Part shown: piece after piece, positions 21,457 through 32,593 of the stretch | How positions within the stretch are numbered: the stretch's first letter is position 1 | Layout: every line of letters starts with the position of its first letter | Assembly: GCA_020152595.1 (NCBI GenBank) | Contig: JAIGNY010004497.1 | Location: 542,501 to 606,500, forward strand | Direction of reading: 5' to 3' | Length of the DNA stretch: 64,000 nt | Origin: Chiridota heheva | Taxonomy: Eukaryota > Echinodermata > Holothuroidea > Apodida > Chiridotidae | The notes under the pieces: model-generated | Seen by the model: only the letters and a program-made list of their open reading frames with translations | What the model was told of the DNA's origin: nothing | Database searches by the model: none | Translations under genes and position numbers: made by a program

Positions 21457-24130
21457 CAGCAGGGAGCTGTTAATAGTTGAGCTATAACAGGGAGCTGTTG
21501 TAGTTCAGTTATAGCAGGGAGCTGTTGTAGTTCAGCTATAACAGGGAGCTGTTGTAGTTCAGTTATAGCAGGGAGCTGTTGTAGTTGAGCTATAGCAGGG
21601 AGCTGTTGTAGTTGTTATAGCAGGGAGCTGTTGTAGTTCAGTTATAGCAGGGAGCTGTTGTAGTTGAGCTATAGCAGGGAGCTGTTGTAGTTGTTATAGC
21701 AGGGAGCTGTTGTAGTTTAGCTATAGCAGGGAGCTGTTGTAGTTCAGCTATAGCAGGGAGCTGTTGTAGTTCAGCTATAGCAGGAGCTGTTGTAGTTCAG
21801 CTATAGCAGGGAGCTGTTGTAATTCAGCTATAGCAGGAAGCTGTTGTAGTTCAGCTATAGCAGGGAGCTGTTGTAGTTCAGTTACAGCAGGGAGCTGTTG
21901 TAGTTCAGCTATAGCAGGGAGCTGTTGTAATTCAGCTATAGCAGGGAGCTGTTGTAGTTCAGCTATAGCAGGGAGCTGTTGTAGCTCAGCTATAGCAGGG
22001 AGCTGTTGTAGTTGAGCTATAGCAGGAAGCTGTTGTAATTCAGCTATAGCAGGGAGCTGTTGTAGTTCAGCTATAGCAGGGAGCTGTTGTACTTCAGTTA
22101 TAGCAGGGAGCTGTTGTAGTTGAGCTATAGCAGGAAGCTGTTGTAATTCAGCTATAGCAGGGAGCTGTTGTAGCTCAGCTATAGCAGGGAGCTGTTGTAG
22201 TTCAGCTATAGCAGGGAGCTGTTAATAGTTGAGCTATAACAGGGAGTTGTTGTAGTTGAGCTATTGCAGGGAGCTGTTGTAGTTGAGCTATAGCAGGGAG
22301 CTGTTGTAGTTGAGCTATAGCAGGGAGCTGTTGTAGTTCAGCTATAGCAGGGAGCTGTTGTAGTTGAGCTATAGCAGGGAGCTGTTGTAGTTCAGCTATA
22401 GCAGGGAGCTGTTGTAGTTCAGCTATAGTTGGGAGCTAAGCTATAGCAGGGAGCTGTTGTAGTTGAGCTATAGCTGGGAGCTGTTGTAGTTGAGCTATAG
22501 CAGGGAGCTTTTGTAGTTTAGCTATAGCAGGGAGCTGTTGTATATCAGCTATAGCAGAGAGCTGTTGTAGTTTAGCTATTGCTGGGAGCTAAGCTATAGC
22601 TGGGAGCTGTTGTAGTTCAGCTATAGCTGGGAGATATTGTAGTTCAGCTATAGCAAGGAGCTGTTGTAGTTCAGCTATAGCAGGGAGCTGTTGTAGTTCA
22701 GCTATAGCAGGGAGCTGTTGTATATCAGCTATAGCAGAGAGCTGTTGTAGTTCAGCTATTGCTGGGAGCTAAGCTATAGCAGGGAGCTGTTGTAGTTCAG
22801 CTATAGCAGGGAGCTGTTGTAGTTCAGCTATAGCAGGGAGCTGTTGTAGTTCAGCTATAGCAGGGAGCTGTTGTAGTTCAGCTATAGCAGGGAGCTCTTG
22901 TAGTTCAGCTATAGCAGGGAGCTCTTGTAGTTCAGCTATAGTTGGGAGCTAAGCTATAGCAGGGAACTGTTGTAGTTGAGCTATAGCTGGGAGCTGTTGT
23001 AGTTGAGCTATAGCAGGGAGCTTTTGTAGTTTAGCTATAGCAGGGAGCTGTTGTATATCAGCTATAGCAGAGAGCTGTTGTAGTTTAGCTATTGCTGGGA
23101 GCTAAGCTATAGCTGGGAGCTGTTGTAGTTCAGCTATAGCTGGGAGCTATTGTAGTTCAGCTATAGCAGGGAGCTGTTGTAGTTCAGCTATAGCAGGGAG
23201 CTGTTGTAGTTCAGCTATAGCAGGGAGCTGTTGTAGTTCAGCTATAGCTGGGAGCTGTTGTAGTTCAGCTATAGCTGGGAGCTGTTGTAGTTCAGCTATA
23301 GCTGGGAGCTGTTGTAGTTCAGCTATTGCAGGGAGCTGTTGTAGTTCAGTTATAGCAGGGAGCTGTTGTAGTTCAGCTATAGCAGGGAGCTGTTGTAGTT
23401 CAGCTATAGCAGGGAGCTGTTGTAGTTCAGTTATAGCAGGGAGCTGTTGTAGTTCAGCTATAGCAGGGAGCTATTGTAGTTCAGCTATAGCAGGAAGCTG
23501 TTGTAGTTCAGCTATAGCAGGGAGCTGTTGTAGTTCAGTTATAGCAGGGAGCTGTTGTAGTTCAGCTATAGCAGGGAGCTGTTGTAGTTCAGCTATAGTT
23601 GGAAGCTAAGCTATAGCAGGGAGCTGTTGTAGTTCAGCTATAGCTGGGAGCTGTTGTAGTTCAGCTATAGCAGGGAGCTGTTGTAGTTCAGCTATAGCTG
23701 GGAGCTGTTGTAGTTCAGCTATAGCAGGGAGCTGTTGTAGTTCAGTTATAGCAGGGAGCTGTTGTAGTTCAGTTATATCAGGGAGCTGTTGTAGTTCAGC
23801 TATAGCAGGGAGCTGTTGTAATTCAGCTACAGCAGGGAGCTGTTGTAGTTCAGCTTTAGCAGGGAGCTGTTGTAGTTCAGCTATAGCAGGGAGCTGTTGT
23901 AGTTCAGCTATAGCTGGGAGCTGTTGTAGTTCAGCTATAGCAGGGAGCTGTTGTAGTTCAGCTATAGCAGGGAGCTGTTGTAGTTCAGCTATAGCAGGGA
24001 GCTGTTGTAGTTCAGCTATAGCAGGGAGCTGCTGTAGTTCAGCTATAGCAGGGAGCTGTTGTAGTTCTGCTATAGCAGGGAGCTGTTGTAATTCAGCTAT
24101 AGCAGGAAGCTGTCGTAGTTCAGCTATAGC
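21457..24130 (-). repeat. 27-bp minisatellite (AGCTATAGCAGGGAGCTGTTGTAGTTC), about 98 units
   Basis: About 2.67 kb of a 27-bp repeat (the unit is described as AGCTATAGCAGGGAGC then TGTTGTAGTTC). Variants include AGCTATAGCTGGGAGC, TGTTGTATATC and shortened units reading TTGGGAGCTAAGC. The shortened-unit block at 22429 recurs at 22942, 513 bp later (19 units), giving a higher-order pattern. The minus strand is open at 23606-24181 as an A-I-A-E-L-Q-Q-L-P repeat because 27 is divisible by three. The flanking unique sequence adds no signal peptide or domain, so no CDS is called. Confidence 0.95.
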
Positions 24131-24134
24131 AACA

Positions 24135-25285
24135 AACAGAGGCAAACACATGTCCCCACCTCCAATTTGCACCCTCCCCATGTTCCAATATGTCTCAAAT
24201 TTTAATCATTTCTTGAAGTAACAAAACCACACACCAAATCTAATCCAAATCTAATCATCAATTCTTGAGATATCTTAATGGCAGACACAGGGCAAAAATA
24301 TGCCCGCCCCCCTCCCCTTCCCCCACTATACAATAGGACTTATCTACAGACCATGAGCTATCTGTGTACCACATGGCCGTCACATACACACACATGCCAT
24401 CATGACCACATACCAATAAAAAATAATCAATTTCCTCAGTCTCATACCTCCCAAAACCTTTTTTGTACTTATTAAAATTGTTAATGCTACTACTGTGGCA
24501 GACGCCATTTTGATTTTTAAAAATTAAGGAAATGATGTCATTTTTCCTTTTGTAAGGGTCAAGGACATTTTTTGTACACATGACATTATTAAAACATGCT
24601 GCTAAAACAATGTGTCACATCATTTTGCAACAAAAACTAATAAAATTTAGAAATACAAATAAAATTAATTTTGGGGAAATTATGTCATCATTCACAAGAT
24701 TGTGATGCAGAATTGAACAAAATGGCAGCCTCCATGTGTCAACTTCAAATATGAATAACTTGAGATAGGAATAAGATTTAGACACACTGATTGTGGTAGT
24801 TGGTCTAGATTGTTATCTCTATCATATGAAACAATAATTGTATTCGATGTTATGTCTGTTCTAAACTGTTGTTTAGAAGAAAAAAAACAGTTTTAAAAGT
24901 TCATTGCCTCAATATCTGTATCTTTTTACCTTTTGGGGGCTGTTGTAAGAGAGGGGTCAAATGACAATACCTTGGCAACACCCTTGGTTTGTTGGTTCCA
25001 AAAAATTGTATATTTCATTCAAAGAATCTTATGTTGGAAAGAAATGTACAAAAACCTTAACCCTGGTCTACCTATAATCTGATAATCTTTGCATTTTTAC
25101 TTCTGGGTGAAACCATGTGAGATGTTATTGGGGGAATACGACATCTCTGGGTGTTGCAAGCATATGATCATATGCATAGACAGCTAAAAAAACAATGTTA
25201 TAGAAAACGCAATGTTAATTAAAAAAACTGAAGAGTGGCATGCATGCACAAAACTTAATTTAATTTGAAGATATCATGAACACTA
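24135..25285. other. Stretch with no recognised gene
   Basis: The minus frame 24258-24581 overlaps a low-complexity pyrimidine patch and has no known motif. An AAAATGGCAGCC word at 24720 recalls motifs in other repeats of the window. Confidence 0.5.
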
Positions 25286-25289
25286 TTAG

Positions 25290-25830
25290 TTCGTGAGCTA
25301 TGGGGTTGGTCGATCGCATTTTTGAGCACCAAGCTTTTTTGGGTTCAGGTATGTCTGGGGGTCATGAATCACTTGCTAGACCTCTCAATCGGGTAGCTGG
25401 GCCCCAGAATGGGAGTCCTTCTAAGCAAACATCATTTAGAGTATAAATAGGCTTGAGGTAGAAGCCAAAATTTGACTTGAAGGTAGCATTGGAAGAAATC
25501 AATTTTATATCATTTTCTTAGATTGAGATATGTCTGTGGATGATATCTCATTTTTCAAACCTTTCAATACATTATGTGAGCCCTCAGATGGGGGTGAATT
25601 TTGATGTAGTATGTCATAAAATAGAATATAAAGTTAACTAAAGGGAGGACATTCAAATTTGTCACAAAGTCATTCGAGGTGATTACATTTTCCTTATCGA
25701 GACAGTTTAAGTATTATAAATCATATATCTAGCCCTCTTGGGAGAAGAGCTGAACCCCCAAATGGGGCTAATACATTATGCATGATACATGTTGCTGCAT
25801 GAAACACAGTAAAGCCAAGATGTAGAACAA
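25290..25830 (-). repeat. Old dispersed repeat, copy A (uninterrupted form)
   Basis: Its reverse complement matches 29820-30120 joined to 32077-32330. Shared landmarks: GACCCCCAGACATACCTGAACC (split here as GACCCCCAGACAT and ACCTGAACC), AGAGGTCTAGCAA, TTGATTTCTTCCAATGCTAC, TATCATCCACAGACATA and GCATGATACATG. Internally it is a diverged tandem in which a CCCCATTNGGGGG...AGGTCT phrase recurs every 150-250 bp. At about 25505-25530 it shows the empty target of the element inserted at 30121-32076. Confidence 0.8.
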
Positions 25831-25869
25831 TATTCCAAGCATTATAAGTCAAAATGGGGCCTAACCCAC

Positions 25870-26300
25870 CACAAATTGCAATATTATTGATTTTACCACC
25901 AAAGTGCTCAAGAAAGGTCCACAGAATGACAGAAAAGTCTACTAAAATCCTACATGAAACATTGTCCCATTTGCATCAATCCAAAATGGCCACTTTTTTT
26001 ATAAGCCATTACTTACTGTTTTTCCCCTACTAGTGGTTCTTGTAATCCACAACAGATATAATTTTTGATTTTACTACCAAACTGCTCAGAAAGTTCACAG
26101 GATGTCAGGAAAAAGTCTACCAACATCCTACCAGAGAAACATTGTCTAATTTGTATAATCCAAAATGGCTGCCATTTTTAAAGCCAACCTGCTGTTTTTC
26201 CCCTCATTGCAGTAAGTTGCAATCCACAACAGATAACAATTGCTTTTATTTTACCACTAATACATGAATTTTATTTAACTGAGATTTAGGACATCATGAA
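25870..26300. repeat. Diverged tandem repeat, period about 182-186 bp
   Basis: Blocks containing ACCAAACTGCTCAGAAAG, TCTACYAACATCCTACNNG, AAACATTGTC, ATCCAAAATGGC and TTTTTCCCCT occur from about 25900 and again from about 26087, with a partial third from 26225. Non-coding. Confidence 0.75.
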
Positions 26301-26304
26301 TGGT

Positions 26305-26480
26305 CAATTCAAATTAACATAGTCACTCAGGGTGTACACTTTAACCAAATTAATTCATTATATGCTAGCTGCTGAACTTGCTTTTGGCTGTCACGGCCAG
26401 ACAAAATGACACTAAAAATGAAAATAATCTTTTTTTCTTTTGCAATTTTTAGCCGCTGAAAGGAGGGTCTGGACTTAAAC
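26305..26480. other. Spacer with no recognised gene
   Basis: AT-rich; nothing recognised. Confidence 0.4.
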
Positions 26481-26484
26481 CTAT

Positions 26485-26645
26485 GTGACCCTCGCCCTGC
26501 AGAGATAGGGCATGAATGGCAATCCGACAACTCCCGGAGGCCACAGCCAAGAAGAAGACTAGATGGTGACCCTCGCCCTGCGAAATAGGGCATGAATGGC
26601 AATCTGACAGCTCCCGGAGGCTGCAGCCAAAAGAAACACTAGATG
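26485..26645. repeat. Two-copy 81-bp direct repeat
   Basis: GTGACCCTCGCCCTGCAGAG with TAGGGCATGAATGGCAAT and CAACTCCCGGAGG starts at 26485. A second copy with a few changes starts at 26566. It is GC-richer than its surroundings. The minus frame over it is a repeat reading. Confidence 0.8.
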
Positions 26646-26649
26646 GAGA

Positions 26650-27380
26650 CCACTTTGATAGCGTGTGTAGAAATTGTTAAAATGGTGGTTTAGCCAGTGT
26701 TTCTAGCACCAACGGCATGTCCCATGGTGGTGCTAGCCCAGGATTGTAAGTCTTTGAATAAACAAGTCTCGCAAAATACATCCTATGCATAGCTTTTTGC
26801 CAATCATGAGCATTTTTGATGGGGGTAACCAAAATTATGTCGCCATAAGGTAACAATGCTTTGCACGTGGGGACCAAGGGGTGTGGTCCACGGACAAATC
26901 CCCCTGAAAGCTCTGAGAAAATACCCATTTTCGAGATGAAATGCATTAAAATTAAAGCCAAATCACATGGTGTGTTTTAAGGGCAAAGTTCCAGAAAGCT
27001 ATGGGACATAAAGAGAATTATACACTGGCGTAAGCCAGGATTGTTGTTTTTTTTTTTTTTTGGGGGGGGGGGTGGGGGGTAACTGTTTGTATGATATGTG
27101 TCACACAGTCTGAAGGTGTGCATTATATATAGAGTTTGTAAAAGCTTTTGGGTTTTATATGTTGAACTGAAAACATATGGCAATTAACATTTCAGTAAAA
27201 CTTACTCCCTTAATTGTGTTCACCTGGGCAAAACATATATTTTTGATGTGTAATTAATGCTTTTTGTGCCCCTCTGGTTATGCCAATGGGCGACTACCGT
27301 TTTGTTGTCTGAACAAATCAACTTAAATTGTATGTCACTAATGTGCCAAAGTGCTGCAACATATTGATGTGCCTGCCGCT
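26650..27380. other. Stretch with no recognised gene; T15-G10 tract
   Basis: The minus frame 26677-26961 (94 residues) has no recognisable domain. At 27047-27079 a T run is followed directly by a run of about 10 G, T and 6 G, a possible quadruplex and a likely slippage site. Confidence 0.5.
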
Positions 27381-27619
27381 GGCTCTACTGGACCTTGGTC
27401 AAGGTTTTCCCTAGCTGGCGTCTGCCACCAAAGTGATGGAGGGATAGCGGCAGAAAAGGAATGGGTCTATGGATGGGATGACTGACTGGGAAAGTGGGAA
27501 GGGGGTAGAGAAATTCCTCGTCAATGGAATGAAGCTGTGGATCCCTCATGCACAACTGGTAGTAAGGTGCAATAGATACCCCAGGAACACCTGCCACTCT
27601 CTCATGTGTGACACTGGGT

Positions 27620-28470
27620 CTCCCAAATCAAGTCTGCCCGACCTGGAGGGCTAATTGCCATTCTCTGATCAGTGTGGGAATGTCTAAAACTGCCCAAGTA
27701 AGTGAGGGATCTGAGTACCGTGCTGGGTTTGACTTCTACCGAAAGACCACTCAAGCCTGAACGGCGGATAAGGTCGAGGGCCTGGACGGTAAGAGAGGCT
27801 GCCTCCCAGGGTCATCTAACCATCCACTATTAGCTAGTCTTTAAGGTACATAAAAATCATGATGTTTTCCTTAGGGATGCAGCAAATATTCATCACCCTT
27901 GTGAAGAAACAGGAGCAGTGAGAGATCGAATGGCAGAGGCTCTTACGGTGTTGTTTTGTCTTCAAAGAGGAATGCCAGAAAGCACCTATGGTCCCAGTGG
28001 ATTGGGATGTGAAGGATAGAGATCTATAAATGGAATGACTCTCCACTTTGAAGTGTTTTGGCCTTATGAACTTGTTCTGGAGCCATAGATTCAAGATGAG
28101 CCTCAATGTGATGTTTTTCTTGGGTCAAGATTTCTTTTCACAGGAGGCATTCAGGTGTTTGATATTGTAGTGTGGGTCGGAAGACTCCCTCACTGGGCAG
28201 GGAGGTGAACTCCAGAAGATAACCCCTCCCCTCCCACCGAAATGTCCAAAGTACCCAGGACCCTGACGTGATTTTACACACACCCTTGCAAATGTCCCTA
28301 GATGCCCCGACAAGCCATCCTTTATGGGGGTTACCAGGGTCAAACCTTCTGCCATCTCTTCCCTCAGTCACGTGAGTGTCCCGAGCCATGGAGGTGGAAG
28401 GTTTATTATCCTCAAGAGGCCGCCAAGAAGGACCTCCGCTCATTTAAGCCAGACAACTGAGGGTGTTTTC
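27620..28470 (-). pseudogene. Broken DIRS-type retrotransposon reverse transcriptase
   Basis: Minus-strand reading, 28470 downward, spread over all three frames. First comes a segment S-G-S-W-V-L-W-T-F followed by L-E-F-T-S-L-P, the conserved lead-in seen upstream of DIRS/Ngaro reverse transcriptases. Then R-L-I-L-N-L...N-K-F-I-R-P-K-H-F-K-V-E-S (28040-28106). In another frame I-P-I-H-W-D-H-R-C-F-L-A-F-L-F-E and L-P-F-D-L-S follow, then F-F-T-R-V-M. The catalytic box reads Y-L-K-D at 27837-27848, where family members have Y-L-D-D, and the next codon is a stop where W is usual, before L-I-V. So one catalytic Asp is lost and several frameshifts and stops are present. No tyrosine recombinase was recognised nearby. 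The region 27385-27620 may continue the same element but is too eroded to read. Confidence 0.75.
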
Positions 28471-28489
28471 CACATTGAGGATGGAAGCT

Positions 28490-29505
28490 GCTCTCATTGC
28501 TGACCAACAAAGGGCCAGCCTCAGCTAAATGGTTGGAGGTGGTGAGGTGCAACTGTATGATGTGATGTGGAACAAGACAATATTCATGATGGAGGTAGGA
28601 CTTGAGTGTTCCACTGGTTGTGAACGCTGCAGGGGAATATATACATCACTTCGTCAGATGCAAAGAATGATAAAGCTGCAGATGATGAGGTTCTGTCTTT
28701 AAAGACTTTCTGTATAGATCTAAAGGGACAACAGAAAATATCCAGGATTTCAGTTACTATTTAATGTTGGTGGTATATGATAAATCAAGTATTCAAGCAC
28801 TTCCTATCACAACTTCCAGTAGCAAGTGAACAGACATGTAGATGTATATGCTGCTAATTTGTTTATGTAATTATAGGACATATTTTGTGATGTATTACCA
28901 GGGGTGTAGCCAGCTTTTGGATAGAGGATTTGGATATTTTAGCATATTTTCTGGACCTTATCATTTTACTTATGCAAATTTTCAACCAGTTTGTAGTATT
29001 TGTTTGTAACTACATGAACATACCGAATTGACAGAATTTATTACATGTATTCCATCAAATGCCGCTGATACAAAGTGTTTTGTGACTTCAGTGACAGTTT
29101 AAAAGAAAGCTTTGATTATAGTAGATAAGTCTGGCAAAATATTTTTGAGTGTTTCTTCAAGTCAGACGTTTCTTATTACGGAGAATAAACGATACAGATT
29201 GTAGAGAATTTGACGAAATGCATCATGGTCTACAGCTGTATTTTATGTGTACAAATAAAGTATTGATGTAATTGCTAGCCTTAAATAGTTTAACGTAAAT
29301 TTATAATTTCCAGTTTTAAGTTTTTTTTTGCCACAAAAAACGAGTTTAAGTTGATTATATAATTTATTGAGTTTAGCAACATTTTACAGTTCTGCTATTC
29401 TACCTAGAGCTTAGAAAAGACACATCAATATTGAAGATATCTTAGTCACTATGCTAAAATAAATGGCCATTGAAGTTTATTTTTACGCTGTGTGACGTTT
29501 TATTA
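28490..29505. other. Stretch with no recognised gene
   Basis: AT-rich, no convincing frame or repeat. A run of T at about 29320 and scattered direct words only. Confidence 0.5.
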
Positions 29506-29509
29506 AAAC

Positions 29510-30120
29510 ATCCCATTCGGGGGCTCAGGTACTCAGCTAAAATCCAACCCAGTTATTTTCCTCTTAATGTTACAATGATAGTTTAACACTTAGTACAAAC
29601 TTATCTACATTGGATTATGTTTTAATTAGTGTTCCCCGATCGGGTTTCAGCTAATCAACTAACAAAGAAACCCCATTGAGGGCTTAACTACTTGCCTGGA
29701 AAGTCTACCAAAATGAGTCATGATCCACATACATACATGTATCATAAAAATCAAGGTGTGAAACTGTAGTATACAGAAGTATAAGCCCGTTTAGGTCCTT
29801 GGTTCAAAGACATGTATATTGGCTTTACTTTATTTCATACAACAGAATGCATCATGCATAATGCATTAGCCCCATTCAGGGGTTAAGCCACTCTCCCAAG
29901 GTAGCTAAATATATGATTTATGCATGATACTTAAACTGTCTTGATAAGGAAATTGTAATCCCCTTGAATGACTTCCAGACAAATTAATAATTCTGCTCTA
30001 TAGTTCACTTCACATTCTATTTATGACATACTTCATCAAAATTGGCCCCCGTTTGAGGGCTCACTGCATATACTGAGAGGTCTGAAAACTATTATATCAT
30101 CCACAGACATACCTTGATCT
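29510..30120 (+). repeat. Old dispersed repeat, copy B, left part
   Basis: A phrase like CCCCATTCGGGGGCTCAG with a downstream CTGAGAGGTCT or equivalent recurs at about 29513, 29671, 29867 and 30043. From 29820 onward it is the inverted paralogue of 25505-25830 (GCATCATGCATAATGCATTA, GACATACTTCATCAAAATT, TATCATCCACAGACATACC). It is cut at 30121 by the Helitron-like element and resumes at 32077. Confidence 0.75.
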
Positions 30121-32076
30121 AAAAACAACTAGAACGGTAAATACCGTCATGGTTTGCGTGACCATGCAAATTGACACCCATATCATATGACCCGGCCAAT
30201 TATCAAAATGGCTTCTCACACTAAGTCCCATATGGCATCCCATGTCCCACATGACATCCCATCCCATGTCCCACATGGTATTCCACCACATCTCCCACAT
30301 GGCATCCCACCCCATGTTCCACATGATATCCCATCCTATGTCCCACGTGGCATTCCATCATATGTCCCACAGGGCATCCCATCCTATGACCCACATGGCA
30401 TTCCACCCTATGTCCCACATCCCGTGTCCCAAATGACATCCCCCCTCATGTCCCACATGACATCCCATGCCTTGTCCCAAATGGCATTCCACCATATCTC
30501 CCACATGACATTCCACCATACAGTGTCTCACATGGCATTCCACCATGTCCCACATGGCATTCCACCATATGTCCCACATGGCATCCCATGCTATAACCCA
30601 CACGGATCCCATCCTACATGTATGTCCCACATTAATCCAACCATATGTAAAACATGACATCCCTCCCTATGTCCCACATGGCATCCCTCCTGTGTCCCAC
30701 ATTAGTGGCTTTCCTACCTGATGTCCCACATGGCATCCCACCATATGTTCCACATGGTATCCCTCCCAATGACATCCTACTTTATGTCCCACATGGCATC
30801 ACATCCCATGTCTCCATGGCCTCCTACCCTATGCCCCACATAGCCCCCTACCCTATGTCACACATGGCATCCTACCTTATGTCACATATGGCATCCCAAC
30901 CTGTCACACTCTGTTTTACTAGTGGCATCCCACCATGTCCCACATGGCATTCTACCCTGTTCCACATGGCATCCCACCCCATGTCTCACATGACATCCCA
31001 TAGGCTCCATAAGAAGTCTCATCCTAGCTATCACAGTCCCTGATTGAGCGTACTATGTGAGAAAGTGTCAGTTCATATAATAACTTATATGCAAATGAGT
31101 TGTTGAAATGGGGTGGGACCCATGTCCCACATGACATTCCATACCATCCCATGTCCCACATGACATTCCATCCCATGGCATTCCACCCTATGTCCTGCAT
31201 GGCATTCCACCCTATGTCCTGCATGGCATTCCACCATATATCCTACATGGCATTCCACCCTGTTCCACGGCATCCCACCCCATGTCCCACATGGCATCCC
31301 ACCCTATATCGAACATGACATCCCATAGGCTCCATAAGAAGTAACATCCTAGCTATCACAGTTCCTGATTGAGCATACTATGTATAAAAGTGCCAGTTCA
31401 TATAACTTATATGCAAATGAGTTGTTGAATGAGAAAAAAAGGTGGAGTCAAATAATTATGCCTGATAAAGCCCTTGGTGTATATCACATGGTGAATATTA
31501 TATCAAATGGCCCCCATCCATGTCCCACATGGCATCCCTTCCCTATGTCCATATGCAATAATATCCTGTCACACTCCCTTACTAAGCATACTAAATCAAA
31601 AAGTCTGGTCAGTTCAGATACTGTAGCAAATTTATGCAAATGAGCACAATAATAAAGATGGAGTTTAATAATCATGCATGATACAACTGTTGGTGCCCAA
31701 ATATTTTGAAGAATTTAAGGATTGTAAATCTCAAGTGCTACAAGAGAGACTTGAGGATCTCTGAAGAATATTTTAAAATTATATCATTTTACAGTTATCT
31801 TCTAAAAAAATATCAAATGTTTTGTAGACTTTTTAAGGAAACTAGTCTTCAATCCTGTCTTAAGTGTCTCTGAAAAACAATAACATTTTGTAAGGAAAGT
31901 CTAACCTTCCATAAGGATATCTAAAGAAACTTTAACTTTTTCTAAAGAACTCTGAAAAAACTTTAAAATTTTCTGAGGAAATCTTAAGAAAAATCTGTGG
32001 ATGGCCGGCCGGACAGCCGGACGGACGTAATCGCCATTACATAGGTTCGCACTATGCTTCGCATGCGAACCAAAAA
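30121..32076 (-). mobile_element. Helentron-associated (HINE/DINE-1-like) non-autonomous element, copy 1
   Basis: Both ends are shared with the copy at 36550-38695. On the minus strand the element starts after a T run at about 32071 with GGTTCGCATGCGAA, part of a hairpin with GCACTATGC. It ends near 30124 with an inverted copy of the start (GCATG...AACCATGAC, imperfect here), then the small hairpin ACGGTATTTACCGT and TCTAGTTGT. The flanks are halves of an older repeat; copy A at 25505-25530 shows the empty site. Insertion is in an A run with no clear duplication. Subterminal inverted motif, internal tandem repeats, 3' hairpin, and insertion in an A/T run is the layout known for Helentron derivatives. 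There is no Rep/helicase protein, so it would depend on an autonomous partner. Confidence 0.72.
30225..31325 (+). repeat. 24-bp minisatellite (CCCACATGGCATCCCACCCTATGT)n inside copy 1
   Basis: The unit reads CCCACATGGCATCCCACC plus CTATGT. About 30 units are diverged by CATTCCACC versus CATCCCACC and by short deletions. A unique block (AGGCTCCATAAGAAGT, CTAGCTATCACAGT, CTGATTGAGC) separates two sub-arrays at about 30996-31105 and recurs at 31327-31432. Frames on both strands (H-M-A-S-H-P-M-S type) follow from the 24-bp period and are not genes. Confidence 0.92.
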
Positions 32077-32330
32077 ATGATCTAAAATTGATTTCTTCCA
32101 ATGCTACCTTCAAATTAAATTTTAGCCACTGCTTCAAGCCTATTATACTCAGATGATTTATGACATTTACTTAGAGAAACCCTCATTCTGAGGCCCAGCT
32201 ACCCTACTGAGAGGTCTAGCAAAGTGATGCATGACCCCCAGATATGCCTGAACCAAAAAATGTTGAAAAAGTCTGGTGCACAAAAATGTGATCGATCAGC
32301 CATTTCTAGGCTCATGGACTATATAAAATA
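32077..32330 (+). repeat. Old dispersed repeat, copy B, right part
   Basis: It continues copy B after the Helitron-like insertion: TTGATTTCTTCCAATGCTAC, GAGGCCCAGCTACCC, GAGAGGTCTAGCAAAGTGAT and ATGCCTGAACC match copy A in reverse complement up to about 25290. Confidence 0.8.
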
Positions 32331-32334
32331 GTAG

Positions 32335-32590
32335 CCAGAGTTTCCCTAGCTTGGCCCTAAAATCAATTGTACACAAATAACATCCTTTATCAATTGAAAG
32401 ATGAAAAATTTAACATTTTGCAAGGGAATTCAATCATTCAAAAATATTAACAGAAAGCACAGAAAGTACAAAGAGAGGACATGGAAGACTCGTACTGCCA
32501 TGCATATTAAAGCAGAGCGAACAGTGACTGCAGAGACAGGATCCCCCTCCCCATCCCCTCCCAGCACTATTTTGCTTTTAAGTTTCCTCA
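32335..32590. other. Spacer with no recognised gene
   Basis: The phrase AATCAATTGTACACAAATAACAT (shortened here to its first part CCTAAAATCAATTGTACAC) resembles 39645-39680, hinting at another old repeat. No gene. Confidence 0.4.
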
Positions 32591-32593
32591 TTT

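Noticed and set aside
23606..24181. 191-residue open frame of A-I-A-E-L-Q-Q-L-P repeats
   Set aside because: A direct reading of the 27-bp minisatellite; shortened units break it elsewhere in the array.
26677..26961. 94-residue minus-strand frame
   Set aside because: No motif, no partner exons, composition compatible with chance.
27047..27079. Poly-T/poly-G tract as a retroelement poly-purine tract or tail
   Set aside because: No adjacent long terminal repeat or coding region supports it; simple sequence is sufficient.
30121..32076. Ten-base target duplication TGATCTAAAA flanking the Helitron-like element
   Set aside because: The uninterrupted paralogue (25505-25530, reverse complement) already contains both similar words, so the resemblance predates the insertion.
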